Part shown: piece by piece, positions 47,881 to 58,395 of the stretch
How the letters are laid out: each line of letters opens with the position of its first letter
How positions within the stretch are numbered: the stretch's first letter is position 1
Source of the DNA: Larix kaempferi
Taxonomy: Eukaryota; Streptophyta; Pinopsida; Pinales; Pinaceae
Assembly (NCBI GenBank): GCA_027924585.1
Contig: BSBM01001936.1
Span: 516,001-580,000 of the forward strand
Direction: 5' to 3'
Length of the DNA stretch: 64,000 nucleotides
Notes under the pieces: generated by a model
Seen by the model: the letters and a program-made list of their open reading frames with translations, nothing else
Database searches by the model: none
What the model was told of the DNA's origin: nothing
Translations under genes and position numbers: made by a program

Positions 47881-49438
47881 GAAAGATCGTATACCTTCAC
47901 CTACAAAAGAAGGACTACAACATTTGTTCCAGTAACAAAGATATCTATTGAAGATATTGAAGATCCCAGGATCTGGGATGAAGTAATGGAAGAATGCCAT
48001 GATCAGTCGATCAGAAGAATGATGTTTGGGATGCAATCCCAAGACCTGAAGGGAAGTCTGCTGTGACTTCCAAATGGATCTATAAGATCAAGCATGCTAC
48101 AGGTGGCAGCATAGAGAATTTTGCTCCTATAGCCAGATCCACTTCCATCAGATCAGTACTTGCTCTGGCTGCAGTGATGAAATGGAAGATATACCAGATG
48201 GATGTCAAGACAACTTTCTTGAATGGTGTAGTCGAAGAGGAAGTGTATATGGAGCAGCCATTCGGGTTTGAGACACATGACCGAGATTCACATGTGTGTA
48301 AACTGAAGAAATCCCTGTATGGTTTGAAACAGGCAGCCAGGACTTGGTATGGCAGGATAGATGGCTTTCTATCCAGTTTAGGCTTTACCAAGAGTAAAGC
48401 GGATTCCAACCTTTACGATAGGGTTGAGGAAGGAAATCCAGTGATACTACTTTTGTATGTGGATAACCTATTTGTTACAGGTGAGGATAGATTGATTGCT
48501 AACACGCAACACAAGCTTGATGGCGAGTTCGAGATGAAGAACTTGGGGATGATGCACTACTTTCTAGGCATGGAGGTGTGGCAGAGTGTAGATGGAATCT
48601 TCCTTGGACAAGGGAAGTTTGTAGTAGAGATCCTGAAGAGTTTCGGGATGATGGACTGCAAGGCCATGGCCACACCTATGGCATCGGACCTGAAGCTTCT
48701 ATGTGATGCTTCATCTGATCCGGTTGATGTCACAGTGTTTCGTGAGATGATTGGGTCCTCTATGTACCTGATGAACACGAGACTAGATATTTGATTTGCG
48801 GTGAACACATTGAGCCAGTTCCTGACGGATACCAGAGGTGTTCACCTGGTTGCTGTAAAGCATATTCTGAGGTACCTGAAGGGTACAGTTGACTAAGGGA
48901 TCAAGTATGATGTGAATCAAAAATTTAACATGCAGGGTTATGTTGATTCAGATTGGGCAGGCAGTGCTGCAGATAGGAAGAGCACTTCTGGGTGCTGCTT
49001 CAGTATGGGATTGGGTGTGATCTCTTGGTTTAGCAGGAAGCAATCCTGCGTAGCGCTGAGTACAGCCGAGGCAGAGTATGTTGCAGCTTGTTCGGCTAGT
49101 TGTGTGGCAGTATGGCTAGTTGTGTGGCAGTATGGCTCCAGAAGATACTATCTTATTTATTTGATCTCTCGCTGGAGGCTACTGGTATCTTTTGTGACAA
49201 CCAGAGTTGTGTGAAGCTGTCTGAGAACCCGGTGTTCCACGACAGTTCGAAGCACATTGAGATCAAATATCACTATATAAGGGATATGGTGCAGAGAGGA
49301 GTAGTGAAGCTCCTGTATGTTGTGATGGATGAGCAAGTTGCAGATGTGTTGACAAAACGACTAGCCAGAGTGAAGTTTGAGTACTTCAGAGAGAGGCTTG
49401 GTGTTCTTCATATTGACGACACTTCGAGGAAGAAGTGA
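47881..49438 (+). pseudogene. RT and RNase H of element A
   Basis: RT begins after the acceptor and is readable at 48063-48794: [20 protein letters not shown] and KLKKSLYGLKQAARTWYG. The catalytic box reads YVDN instead of YVDD, so RT would be dead even without the stops. About 23 codons between GSIE and the FAPIA block, present in element B, are missing. A TGA follows DI at 48795. RNase H (GYVDSDWAGSAADRKSTSG, LSTAEAEYVAAC) then breaks at a 20-bp duplication TAGTTGTGTGGCAGTATGGC near 49095-49140. The C-terminal part (FCDNQSCVKLSENPVFH, HIEIKYHYIRDMV) continues in another frame to 49438. Confidence 0.92.
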
Positions 49439-49500
49439 TGGACACACTTGCAGGATCCATTCCAAGCATGGTGATAGGAGGATCCTTCACATGGCTGTGG

Positions 49501-49935
49501 ATGTAAGCGCTAGATGATGAGCATCAGGACGATGCTCCAACTACTTCTCGGTATATGCATCATGTTGGATGCTTGGTATGATCAGTTGGATCATGTATAT
49601 GTTTATGCATCATGTTGGATGTTGGATATGATCAGTTGGATCATGTATATGATATGCATCTGGTAGATTCATGATATGTATCAGGTGGATACATTGTATG
49701 ATCAGGTGGATCATGTGTTTGTATATATATCAGGTGGATACATTGTATGATTAGGTAGATCATGTATGATGCTATGTATGCATCTAATGGATGCATTGTA
49801 TGATCAGGATGATCATGGATGATGAGCTTCAGTATGTTGCTCCAGATGACATGCGTCAGGACGATGCAGTGATGATGATCAGGATGATCATGTGTACATC
49901 AGGATGATGTATGGTGAGTATCAGGTTGATACTCT
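49501..49935. repeat. ATGATCAGGTGGATCATG-type minisatellite, element A 3' region
   Basis: Degenerate units of about 25-50 bp alternate GATCAGTTGGATCATGTATATG, TGCATCATGTTGGATG and TATCAGGTGGATACATTGTATG. Many contain GATC-centred palindromes. Confidence 0.8.
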
Positions 49936-49944
49936 ATGGCCGGG

Positions 49945-50570
49945 GATATGTTATGCAGATAAGCATATAATAGCACCCTGGAAAGTTTGCAGATTCTCTT
50001 GCTAGGTTTTGCCGCTGGCATATAATAGCTCCGTGGGAGATCTGGAAAATGCTCTTTTGAGGTTTTTCTTTGGGATGACATATAATAGCGCCTTGGGAGG
50101 TTTGTAGATTCTCTTGCTAGGTTTTTCCACTGGCATATAATAGCTCCCTCGGAGATCTGGCAAATGCTCTTTCGAGGTTTTGTCCTATGGCATATAATAG
50201 CGCCCTGGGAGATCCAATAGGTTGGGATGTGTTCCCATAATAAGTCTTGGGATCCTCTTTCGAGGTTTTGCCATGACCACATGTAATATCACCCTAGAAG
50301 ATTCGATAGGTTGGGATGTGTTCCCATAATAAGTCCTGGGATGCTCTTGCGAGGTTTTGTGGTGACCACATATAATAGCGCCCTGGGAGATCTGATAGGT
50401 TGATCTGTGTGCTCGTAATCAGTCCTGGTATTCTCTTTCAAGGTTTTGTGGTGGGGTCACATGTAATAGCTCCCTGGGGGATCCGATAGGTTGGGTTGTG
50501 TGCCCGTAATAAGTCCTGGGATGCTCTTGCGAGGTTTTGTGACGCACGTAATAAGTCCTGAGGATTCCAC
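49945..50570. repeat. Tandem array around CATATAATAGCGCCCTGGGAGATC
   Basis: About nine units of 50-110 bp. Each has CATATAATAGC(G/T)CCCTGGGAGATC, often GATAGGTTGGG(A/T)TGTG.TCCC(A/G)TAATAAGTCCTGGGATGCTCTT(T/G)CGAGGTTTTGT. Longer units look like shorter ones with an inserted AGGTTGGG..AAGTC segment. Confidence 0.85.
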
Positions 50571-50786
50571 AGTATGGCCAATGACGATGAAGACCTGCAG
50601 GTAGTGGACCTACATCCAGTATGAAAAAGGACTGGCTCTGTAGAACTTCCTATGATGAGTAGATTTAGAGATTGATTGAGATAGCAGCAGCAGTAATGAT
50701 GACGATGATTCGATGATGATGATCTAGAGAATAAGACTTGTGCTAGCGGATCTGTGTCGAGAAATACCTTCCTAGTTAAGAGGGAG

Positions 50787-51473
50787 TGTTGATGTATAAC
50801 TTCGGAATGTATTTCACCCATGTATTTCATCTATGTATATTGTACTCCTATAGAGATGTTATTATTCCTCTATACGGAAGTGTTTGTATTCCTATAGAGA
50901 TGTTATTATTCCTTTATACGGAAGTGTCATCATTTATATTGTACGTGTCGTAACTTATACTTGATGGCTTATTAGACCACCTTGTTGGGGTCAGCCCTGT
51001 ATAAGTCATGTGGGTCGAAAGGTTATTAGACCACCCTATTGGGGGTCAGCCATGTGGGTCAAAGGGTTATTAGACCACCCTATTGGGTGTTGGCCCAGTC
51101 AGCATTATGTTATGTGGTTAAGTTAAGGCCGACCTAGTAAAGGCTATTAGGCAAGTCAAGTCATGTATAAATAGAGTGCGGGAGGCACTCTATTTGATCA
51201 TTCTATTCTCACACACACTCTTTGGAGAGTGGCGCACTTGTGGAGGAGGAGAAGATGCTCCTAGGAGATGTCTATCTCTTATGATTGGGTTGTATTATTG
51301 CTCTATCTATCTCTGAGGAAGTTATTGGGGTTTTTCATCTTTATGGTTTTCCCCAAGTAAACTCTGTGTCTCTTGTGTGCTTGCATTATTGTCTCCATGA
51401 TTGATATGCTGTACATGTTCTTCTCTTAGTTAAGATCGTAGATCACATTGAAGTAAATTATGAAAAACTAACA
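50787..51473 (+). repeat. 3' LTR of element A (687 bp)
   Basis: Preceded by the purine tract AAGAGGGAG. It aligns throughout with 44902-45592. The first 40 bases have ATGTATAACTTCGG where the 5' LTR has ATGTATATGTAACTTTGG. Confidence 0.9.
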
Positions 51474-51955
51474 TTTTCTTCGACATCAGAAATATTTTCG
51501 ACAAGATCTAACTCCAATAAAATTAGTCCATTCAAAGTGCAAATGAATCTGGACATACCAAATCTAGAAGGAAATATTGACGCGGAATCCGTCGACAATT
51601 GGGTACAACAATTGGAATCCTATTACTCTATGAATCAAATCTCAAAAGCCAACAAGATCACCATTGCATCCTTAAAGATGTCAACATCTTTGCACTATTA
51701 ATGGGATAACCTATCGAAAAATATGGAGAAAAGTGGAGACCTCATAGACACATGGGAGAAATTTGTCGAATACATCTGAAAGGATTTTTACCCACGTAAA
51801 TACCTTGAACAACAATATAAGAAGGGGAAGTAGCTAAGGCAATGGAAATACCATTCAATACAGAGTTACACCTACGAGTTATATCAACTCATAGCTAGAG
51901 TTGGCATTCAAGAAGAAGATAAATTGCTTGTTCTGAAGTATGTTAGCGGATTATT
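51474..51955 (+). pseudogene. gypsy element D Gag, middle piece
   Basis: The frame continues from 44901: KVQMNLDIPNLEGNIDAESV, VDNWVQQLESYYSMNQ, WEKFVEYI.KDFYPRKYLEQ, QSYTYELYQLIARVGI and LLVLKYVSGLF. These are the hallmarks of a gypsy Gag (retrotransposon gag domain). It has three in-frame stops and is cut again by copia element B at 51956. The remainder of element D was not found further right. Confidence 0.85.
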
Positions 51956-52518
51956 TGTTGATGTATATGTAACTTCGGAATGTATTTCACCTATGTATAT
52001 TGTACTCCTATAGAGATGTATTATTCCTCTATACGGAAGTCTCGTCATTTGTATTGACAAGTGGCGTCATAAATTTTTGATGGGTTATTAGACCACCATG
52101 TGTGGGGTCGGACCTGATTAAGTTACCATGGGTTATTAGGTTAAGCTAGACAAGTCGGCCCCACTGGTTTATTGGGCAGGATAGGACAAGTATAAATAGA
52201 GATCGGGAGATCTCTATTTGATCAATTCATTACTCGCTTCTATCTCTCTCGGAAAGTGGCGCACTAGTGAGGAGGAGGATCATCTACTAGGAGAAGACTA
52301 TCTCTTGTACTTGGGTTGTACTATTTTCTCTTTCTATCTGTGAGGAAGTTGTGGGGTTTTTCACCTTTATGGTTTTCCCTAGTGAAACTTTGTGTGTCTC
52401 TTGTCTCATGTGATTGCTTGGTGTGATTGTTATGCATTGCTATGATTGATATGATGTACATGTTATTCTCTCAGTAAAGATCCTAGAGTATATTGAATGA
52501 AATGCTCAAAATTTAATA
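51956..52518 (+). repeat. 5' LTR of element B (563 bp)
   Basis: TGTTGATGTATATGTAACTTCGG to AAATTTAATA. The terminal CA is mutated to TA. It carries a TATAAATAG with a perfect 11-bp inverted repeat (AAATAGAGATC - GGGA - GATCTCTATTT, 52194-52219). Confidence 0.9.
52191..52219 (+). promoter_or_regulatory. TATA box with overlapping perfect inverted repeat (element B)
   Basis: 11-bp arms with a GGGA loop, starting within TATAAATAG. It differs from element A at three or more paired positions, with both arms changed. Confidence 0.8.
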
Positions 52519-52530
52519 TGGTATCAGAGC
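52519..52530 (+). other. Primer-binding site of element B
   Basis: TGGTATCAGAGC. Confidence 0.92.
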
Positions 52531-53092
52531 TACCCTGAGAAGAAGACATTGTGTAGTGGTAGAAACTAGGGTTTCTTGTTTATTGGGTTTCTCTCCATAG
52601 ATTTTGGAAAAGTAAAATGATAGATTGACTCTCCTCAACAAGGTGAATCTTTCTGTCCAAACAAAATTCAATTCTGAGCACTTTCGATTTTGGCCGTAAA
52701 AATTAGGGTTTCCACAAAAATAGGAATATCTGAAATCTGAAGACATAGCTGGAAGCGCCTTGGAATAATTGAAGTTTAGAGCTTTGGATCGAGATTTTTG
52801 GTTGGGTGAAACTCCGGGAAACTCAAACCCTAATTCAGAGTCCTCCCTAGTGAATCCAGGAAGACTAAAAGGCATTTCTGAAGGGTGAAACTTTGCAGAT
52901 CTCAAATTCTAAATATACCAGGCTAATCATCTCATCAAGGCGCATCTTTCTATCCTTTCAGAAAGTTGAAATTCACATTTTGAATTTTTAGGGTTTCTCT
53001 GACAAACCCTAATCTGGGACCAGATCCAGTTTTCAGCAAATCAAGTGGTAAGACCTAAATCTTTTCTTTTTCCATTTGAAGTACTCTCTAAG

Positions 53093-54411
53093 ATGTCTCA
53101 CCACACCAAGCTTGAGGATAAGCTTGAAAGGGTTGATAACTTTCTAGCATGGAAGTATAGGATTGGGTTAATCCTGGAAGAAAATGAATTGGATACTTAC
53201 ATAAGGGAAGAGGTCCTTGTCCCAGAGGAAGAAGAGGCTAAGGCCCTACATAAGAAGAATTTGGTCAAGGAAAAGATGATCATTGCTAATTCTATCAAAG
53301 ACCATCTTATTCCACATGTGTCATCTCTAAAGACACCCAAAGAGATGTTTGATTCCCTAACCAAGCTATTTGAAAGGAAGAATATAAATCGAAAGATGAC
53401 TCTGCATAATCAATTGAAAGGGGTAAAGCTTCATAATGGAGAGACCATTCAATCTTATTTCTCTAAGGTCTTTCAGATCAAGGAACAACTTGAAGCTGTG
53501 GATGAAGTGGTGGAGAATGGTGAAATTGTTATGACCACTTTGAATGGCCTACCTAGGTCATGCGATTCCTTTATTCAAGGAATCTGTACAAAAATAAAAC
53601 TTATCTCCTTCAGTAGGCTATGGGAGGAATGCTCTCAAGAAGAAGCTAGGCTTGTGGCCCGAGAAGAAAAGATGGGGAATGAAGATCAAGCTCTCACGGC
53701 ACACACCAAGAAAGGAAAGTTCAAGAGGGAGCCATCCCACTTCAGGAAAACTTCACACCACCATTATCATAAGGATAAGAAAGATCTCATATGCTTCACA
53801 TGCAATGAGAAGGGACACTTTGCTGCAGATTGTCCCAAGAAGAAGAAACACAACAACAATAACTTCAACAACAAGAAGAAGAATAACAAAAGAATATATC
53901 ATGCTCATGCTGCTGAGGATGATGAACCTCCCAAGAAGAAGGCTAGATTAGAAAATGATGACTCATCAAGCAAAGATGAATATGTTCTAATCTCTGCCCT
54001 CACAGGTACTATCTCTCATGGTTGTGTGATTGGCTTATTGACAGTGGGGCTTCCAAACACATGACTGGGTTTAAAGAATATTTTGTAAACCTATCTGAAC
54101 ATGAGTCACCCCATAAGGTGAAACTTGGGGATGACTATCAATATCCTATCAACGGAAGTGGTGAAGCATCCTACAACCTAGACTCTCGGAAGTCTTTGAA
54201 GATGAAATATGTTCTATATGTACCTGGGCTCAAGAAGAACCTACTCTCCATATATGCATTGGATGCCAAAGGCATGAGGGTTGCATTTGTAGATGGCCAA
54301 GTCCTAATGTGGCCAAAGGGTAAAACTATAGATGATGCAGTAGTTATTGGAGAGCAAGAGGGAGGATTGTACAAATTGAAGGGACAACCTAAACATGCTA
54401 TGGTGACATGA
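53093..54411 (+). pseudogene. Gag-protease of element B, one frameshift
   Basis: ATG at 53093 (MSHHTKLEDKLERVDNFLAW) opens a copia Gag: WKYRIGLILEENEL, TPKEMFDSLTKLFE and MTTLNGLPRSCDSFIQGIC are typical UBN2 blocks. A CCHC knuckle CFTCNEKGHFAADC is near residue 250, and Lys/Asn-rich tails follow. A one-base shift near 54,025 moves the protease (CDWLIDSGASKHM) into another frame, which runs to TGA at 54411 with YVLYVPGLKKNLLSI. The usual pre-integrase motif (LWH..LGH) and the integrase do not follow. The gag part is otherwise uninterrupted. Confidence 0.92.
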
Positions 54412-54551
54412 AGACAAAAATTCATCCATAGTCATGGATCACATAGAGGTATGTATAATTTGGTTTTGAAAAGGTTAACTTATGAGTTATGAAGGTCATT
54501 GAAGAGAACAAGAAAACATTACTAGACATAACTAGCAAATATGATGACCAG

Positions 54552-55446
54552 GTATGTTTTTCTTATATCAAAGGATCTTATACTTTTGTATGATTGACAA
54601 TGATTACTCATGAAGTTACAAGTTTGAGTAATCTAGGGTTTATGCATATTATGTCTCTTACCTTGATTGATGATATGAATAACCAGAAGAGTTCTATAGT
54701 CAAATATGAATATGCATGAGTAAGATAAGTCTTCCTTGAAACCTTGAAACCTTGAATGATAATGCTTAGTATCTGTGTTTGAAATGATCATGACTATACA
54801 TGTTTAGGATTATTTTGTTTTGATAGTATACTAATGAATGTATGATTATGTATGAGATCTCGAGGATAACACAATGATGATACTCATAAACATGCATAGT
54901 GATCGAGGATGGATATAAGTTCAAGGACAGGTAATCCAGGAAGCAAAGATCAAGAGGGAGCACACTCCAGTAGTTCCTGCAAGGAAGCAAAGATTGAGAG
55001 GGAGTCCATACGACAAACAAACAAAGTTAAGTATTTGAATTGTCATTTCTTGTAAATTTGATTGTTTAAATAATACAGTTCAATGATGTATATACTTATG
55101 TTCCTAGACTTAGGTTGTGTATTATGCATATTAGAATAATTGCATTAATGAACAAGATACTACTAATATGCAAGTAATGGGTAAGTGGCCTATGGTACTG
55201 TACAACATTCCATTGCTACTTATCTAGAATGAAACCTCTTTCCTGACATGTTGGGAGTTGTGCACACTCTTAACAATGTTCTGGTAGAGATTGGAAGGCA
55301 TCTAAAAAGTTACAGGATATGGATAAATGTTGTATTGAAGCATTGGCTAAGATAATTGCATGACTGTTTGACATATTTATTTGTGTAAGAATTTGTTCTG
55401 AAAACTATGAGATGTTTCTAATCATGCACTTTAACTTGTTTTGTAG
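54552..55446 (+). other. Intron-like spacer of element B (895 bp)
   Basis: Bounded by GACCAG|GTATGTTT and GTTTTGTAG|G. It is collinear and clearly homologous with 46881-47880 of element A, including TTTATGCATATTATGTCTCT and CCTAGACTTAGGTTGTGTATTATGCATATTAGAATAATTGC. It has no integrase and no open frame. An alternative donor (AGAG|GTATGTAT) lies at about 54,450. Confidence 0.65.
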
Positions 55447-57045
55447 GAAAGATTGTATACCATCACCTACAAAAGAAGGACTACAACATTTGTTCAACAA
55501 CAAAGTTATCTATTGAAGATACTGAAGTTCCCAGGATTTGGGAAGAATGCCATGATTGAGGAGTACCGGTCGATCATGAAGAATGATGTTTGGGATGCAG
55601 TTCCAAGACCTGAAGGGAATTTTGTTGTGACTTCCAAGTGGATCTATAAGATCAAGCATGTTGCAGATGGTAGCATAGAAAAATACAAAGCGAGGGTTGT
55701 AGCTCGTGGCTTCTCTCAGAAAGAGGGGATAGACTATGAAGAGACTTTTGCTCCTGTAGCCAGGTACACTTCCATCAGATCGGTACTTTCCCTGGCTGCA
55801 ATGATGAAATGGAAGATACACCAAATAGATGTCAAGACAGCTTTCTTGAATGGTGTAGTCGAGGAGGAAGTGTATGTTGTGCAGCCACTTGGTTTTGAGA
55901 CACATGACAGAGAGTCATATGTGTGCAAGTTGAAAAAAGCCTTGTGTGGCTTGAAGCAAGATCTTAGGACTTGGCATGGTAGGATGGACAACTTTCTATC
56001 TAGTTTGGGCTTTACCAAGGGTAAAGCAAACTCCAACCTTTACTACAAGGTTGAGGAAGGAAATCCAGTGATACTACTTCTGTATGTGGATGACCTGTTT
56101 GTTACAGGAGAAGATAGTTTGATTGCTGATACCAAGAGGAAGCTTCCTGCCGAGTTCGAGATGAAGGACTTGGAGATGATGCACTATTTTCTAGGCATGG
56201 AGGTGTGGCAGATCACAGATGGAATCTTCCTTGGACAAGGGAAGTATGCAGTAGAGATACTGAAGAGGTTTGAGATGATGGACTGCAAGGCCATGGCCAC
56301 ACCTATGGCATCAAACCTGAAGCTTCTGTGTTATGCTTCATCTAATCTGGTTGATTTCACTGTGTATCTTCAGATGATTGGGTCCTTGATGTACTTGACG
56401 AACACTAGACCAGATATTTGATCTGCAGTGAACACATTGAGCCAGTTCCTGACGGATCCCAGAGGTGTTCACCTGGTTGTTGTAAAGCGTATTCTAAGGT
56501 ACCTGAAGGTTACAATTGATTATGGGCTCAAGTATGATGCGAATCAAAAGTTTAACCTGCAGGGTTATGTTGATTCGGACTGGGAAGGCAGTGCCGCAGA
56601 TAGGAAGAGCACTTCTGGGTGCTGCTTCAGTATAGGATTAGGTGTGATCTCTTGGTTTAGTAGGAAGCAGTCCTGCGTAGCACTGAGTATAGCTGAGGCA
56701 AAGTATGTTGTAGCTTGTTCGGCTAGTTGTGAGGCAGTATGGCTACGAAAGATATTGTCTGAGTTATTTGATCTCCTGCTGGAGGCTACTGGTATATTTT
56801 GTGACAACCAGAGTTGTGTGAAGCTGTATGAGAACCCGGTGTTCCATGAAAGGTCGAAGCACATAGAGATCAAATATCACTATATCAGGGATATGGTATA
56901 GAGAGGAGCAGTGAAGCTCCTGTATGTTGCGACAGATGAGTAGATTGAAGATGTACTGACGAAGCCACTAGGAAGAGTGAAGTTCGAGTACTTCAGAGAG
57001 AGGCTTGGTGTTCTTTAGATTGATGACACTTCAAGGAAGAAGTGA
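55447..57045 (+). pseudogene. RT and RNase H of element B
   Basis: RT is open from 55453 to 56421 and has [38 protein letters not shown] and an intact [13 protein letters not shown] catalytic box. It ends at a TGA after PDI, exactly where element A also has TGA. RNase H continues in the same frame: GYVDSDWEGSAADRKSTSG, LSIAEAKYVVAC (one acidic residue of AEAEY is lost), FCDNQSCVKL and HIEIKYHYIRDM, with later stops at about 56,899, 56,941 and 57,017. A reading frame for at least RT was kept open until recently. Confidence 0.92.
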
Positions 57046-57120
57046 TGGACACATTTGCTGGAGCCATTCCAAGCATGGTGAGAGGAGGATTCTTCCCATT
57101 GATGTGGATGTAAGCACTGG

Positions 57121-57580
57121 ATGATGAGCATCAGGACGATGTTCCAGTTACTACTCTGCATATGCATCATGTTGGATGCTTGTTATGATCAGTTGGATCA
57201 TGTATATGTATATGCATCATGTTGGGCTTGTTTTGATCAGTTGGATCATGTATATGTATATGCATCATGTTGGGCTTGTTATGATCAGTTGGATCATGTA
57301 TATGTATATGCATCATGTTGGATGTTGGATATGATTAGGTAGATCATGTATTTGTGTATGTATCAGGTAGATCATGTATAATGATATATATCAGGTGGAT
57401 ACATCATATGATCAGGATGATCATGGATGATGAGCTTCAGGATGTTGCTCCAGATGATATGCATCAGGACGATGCAGTGACGATGATTAGAATGATCATG
57501 CGATGATGACATGCATCAGGACGATGCAGTGATGATGATTAGGATGATCATGTACATCGGGATGATGTATGGTGAGTATC
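57121..57580. repeat. 48-bp-unit minisatellite, element B 3' region
   Basis: Three to four units of TATGCATCATGTTGG(GC/ATGC)TTGTTATGATCAGTTGGATCATGTATATG, then degenerate TATCAGGTGGATACAT and GATCAGGATGATCATG units. Homologous to 49501-49935. Confidence 0.85.
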
Positions 57581-57609
57581 ATGATGATACTTTGTGGTCG
57601 TGGACAGGT

Positions 57610-57795
57610 TGTGCTTGAGAGGACTTGTAAGACCTGGGAGATCCGAGAGGTTGGGTTGTATGCCCGTAATAAGTCCTGGGATGCTCTTTCGAGGGTTTGT
57701 CTTGTGACCACATGTAAGACCTAGGAGATCCGAGAGGTTGGGCTGTGTGCCCGTAATAAGTCCTGGGATGCTCTTTCGAGGGTTTGTGGTGGTGA
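57610..57795. repeat. ~100-bp tandem repeat, two units
   Basis: GTAAGACCT(G/A)GGAGATCCGAGAGGTTGGG(T/C)TGT.TGCCCGTAATAAGTCCTGGGATGCTCTTTCGAGGGTTTGT twice. This is the short form of the element A array at 49945-50570. Confidence 0.88.
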
Positions 57796-57799
57796 CTAC

Positions 57800-58383
57800 T
57801 GTTGATGTATATGTAACTTTGGAATGTATTTCACCCATGTATTTCATCTATGTATATTGTACTCCTATAGAGATGTTATTATTCCTCTATATGGAAGTGT
57901 CATCATTTGTATTGACAAATGTCGCAAGTGTCGTAACTTTCCAATGGGTTATTAGACCACCATGTGTGGGGCCAGCCCTGATTAAGTTAACCATTGGTTA
58001 TTAGGCTAAGCTATACAAGTCAGCCCCACTGGTTTATTGGGCAGGACACGACAAGTATAAATAGAGATTGGGAGATCTCTATTTCATTCATCTCATTACT
58101 CACTCTTCTATCACTCAGAAAGTGGTGCACATGTGAGGAGGAGGATCTGATGCTAGGAGAAGACTATCTCTTGTACTTTGGTTGTATCATTGCTCTATCT
58201 ATCTCTGAGGAAGTTGTGGGGTTTTTCACCTTTATGGTTTTCCCCAATGAAACTCTGTGTGTCCATTGTCTTATGTGATTGCTTGATATGCTTGATACAT
58301 GCTTGATATGATTGATATGTTGTACATTTTATTCTCTCAGTAAAGATCCTAGAGTATGTTGAATTAATGCTCAAAATCTAACA
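57800..58383 (+). repeat. LTR shared by element B (3') and copy C (5')
   Basis: 584 bp, TGTTGATGTATATG to AATCTAACA. It is flanked on the left by B minisatellites and on the right by a primer-binding site. Its TATA inverted repeat (58058-58084) has one position T opposite G, which would be a G-U pair in RNA. Confidence 0.88.
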
Positions 58384-58395
58384 TGATATCAGAGC
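58384..58395 (+). other. Primer-binding site of copy C
   Basis: TGATATCAGAGC, one change from the usual sequence. Confidence 0.85.

Larger units (their letters stand above)
44902..51473 (+). mobile_element. Copia element A, integrase-less, inserted in gypsy gag
   Basis: LTRs at 44902-45592 and 50787-51473 start TGTTGATGTATA and end AAAAACTAACA. The interior has a primer-binding site, a long leader, a gag stub, an intron-like spacer, RT and RNase H, then two minisatellite arrays. The flanks TTTGT and TTTTC do not form a perfect 5-bp duplication, so some post-insertion change has happened. The element clearly splits one Gag frame. Confidence 0.9.
51956..58383 (+). mobile_element. Copia element B, integrase-less
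   Basis: 5' LTR 51956-52518 and 3' LTR 57800-58383. The interior has gag, protease, an intron-like spacer, RT and RNase H, then minisatellites. The same LTR at 57800 is followed by a second primer site and gag (copy C), so B and C form a head-to-tail pair. The left flank is TTATT; no right flank is available for comparison. Confidence 0.9.

Noticed and set aside
57121-57342. 73-codon frame with a 16-residue repeat (YASCWACYDQLDHVYV)
   Set aside because: It is a translation of the 48-bp minisatellite, with unit number varying between elements.
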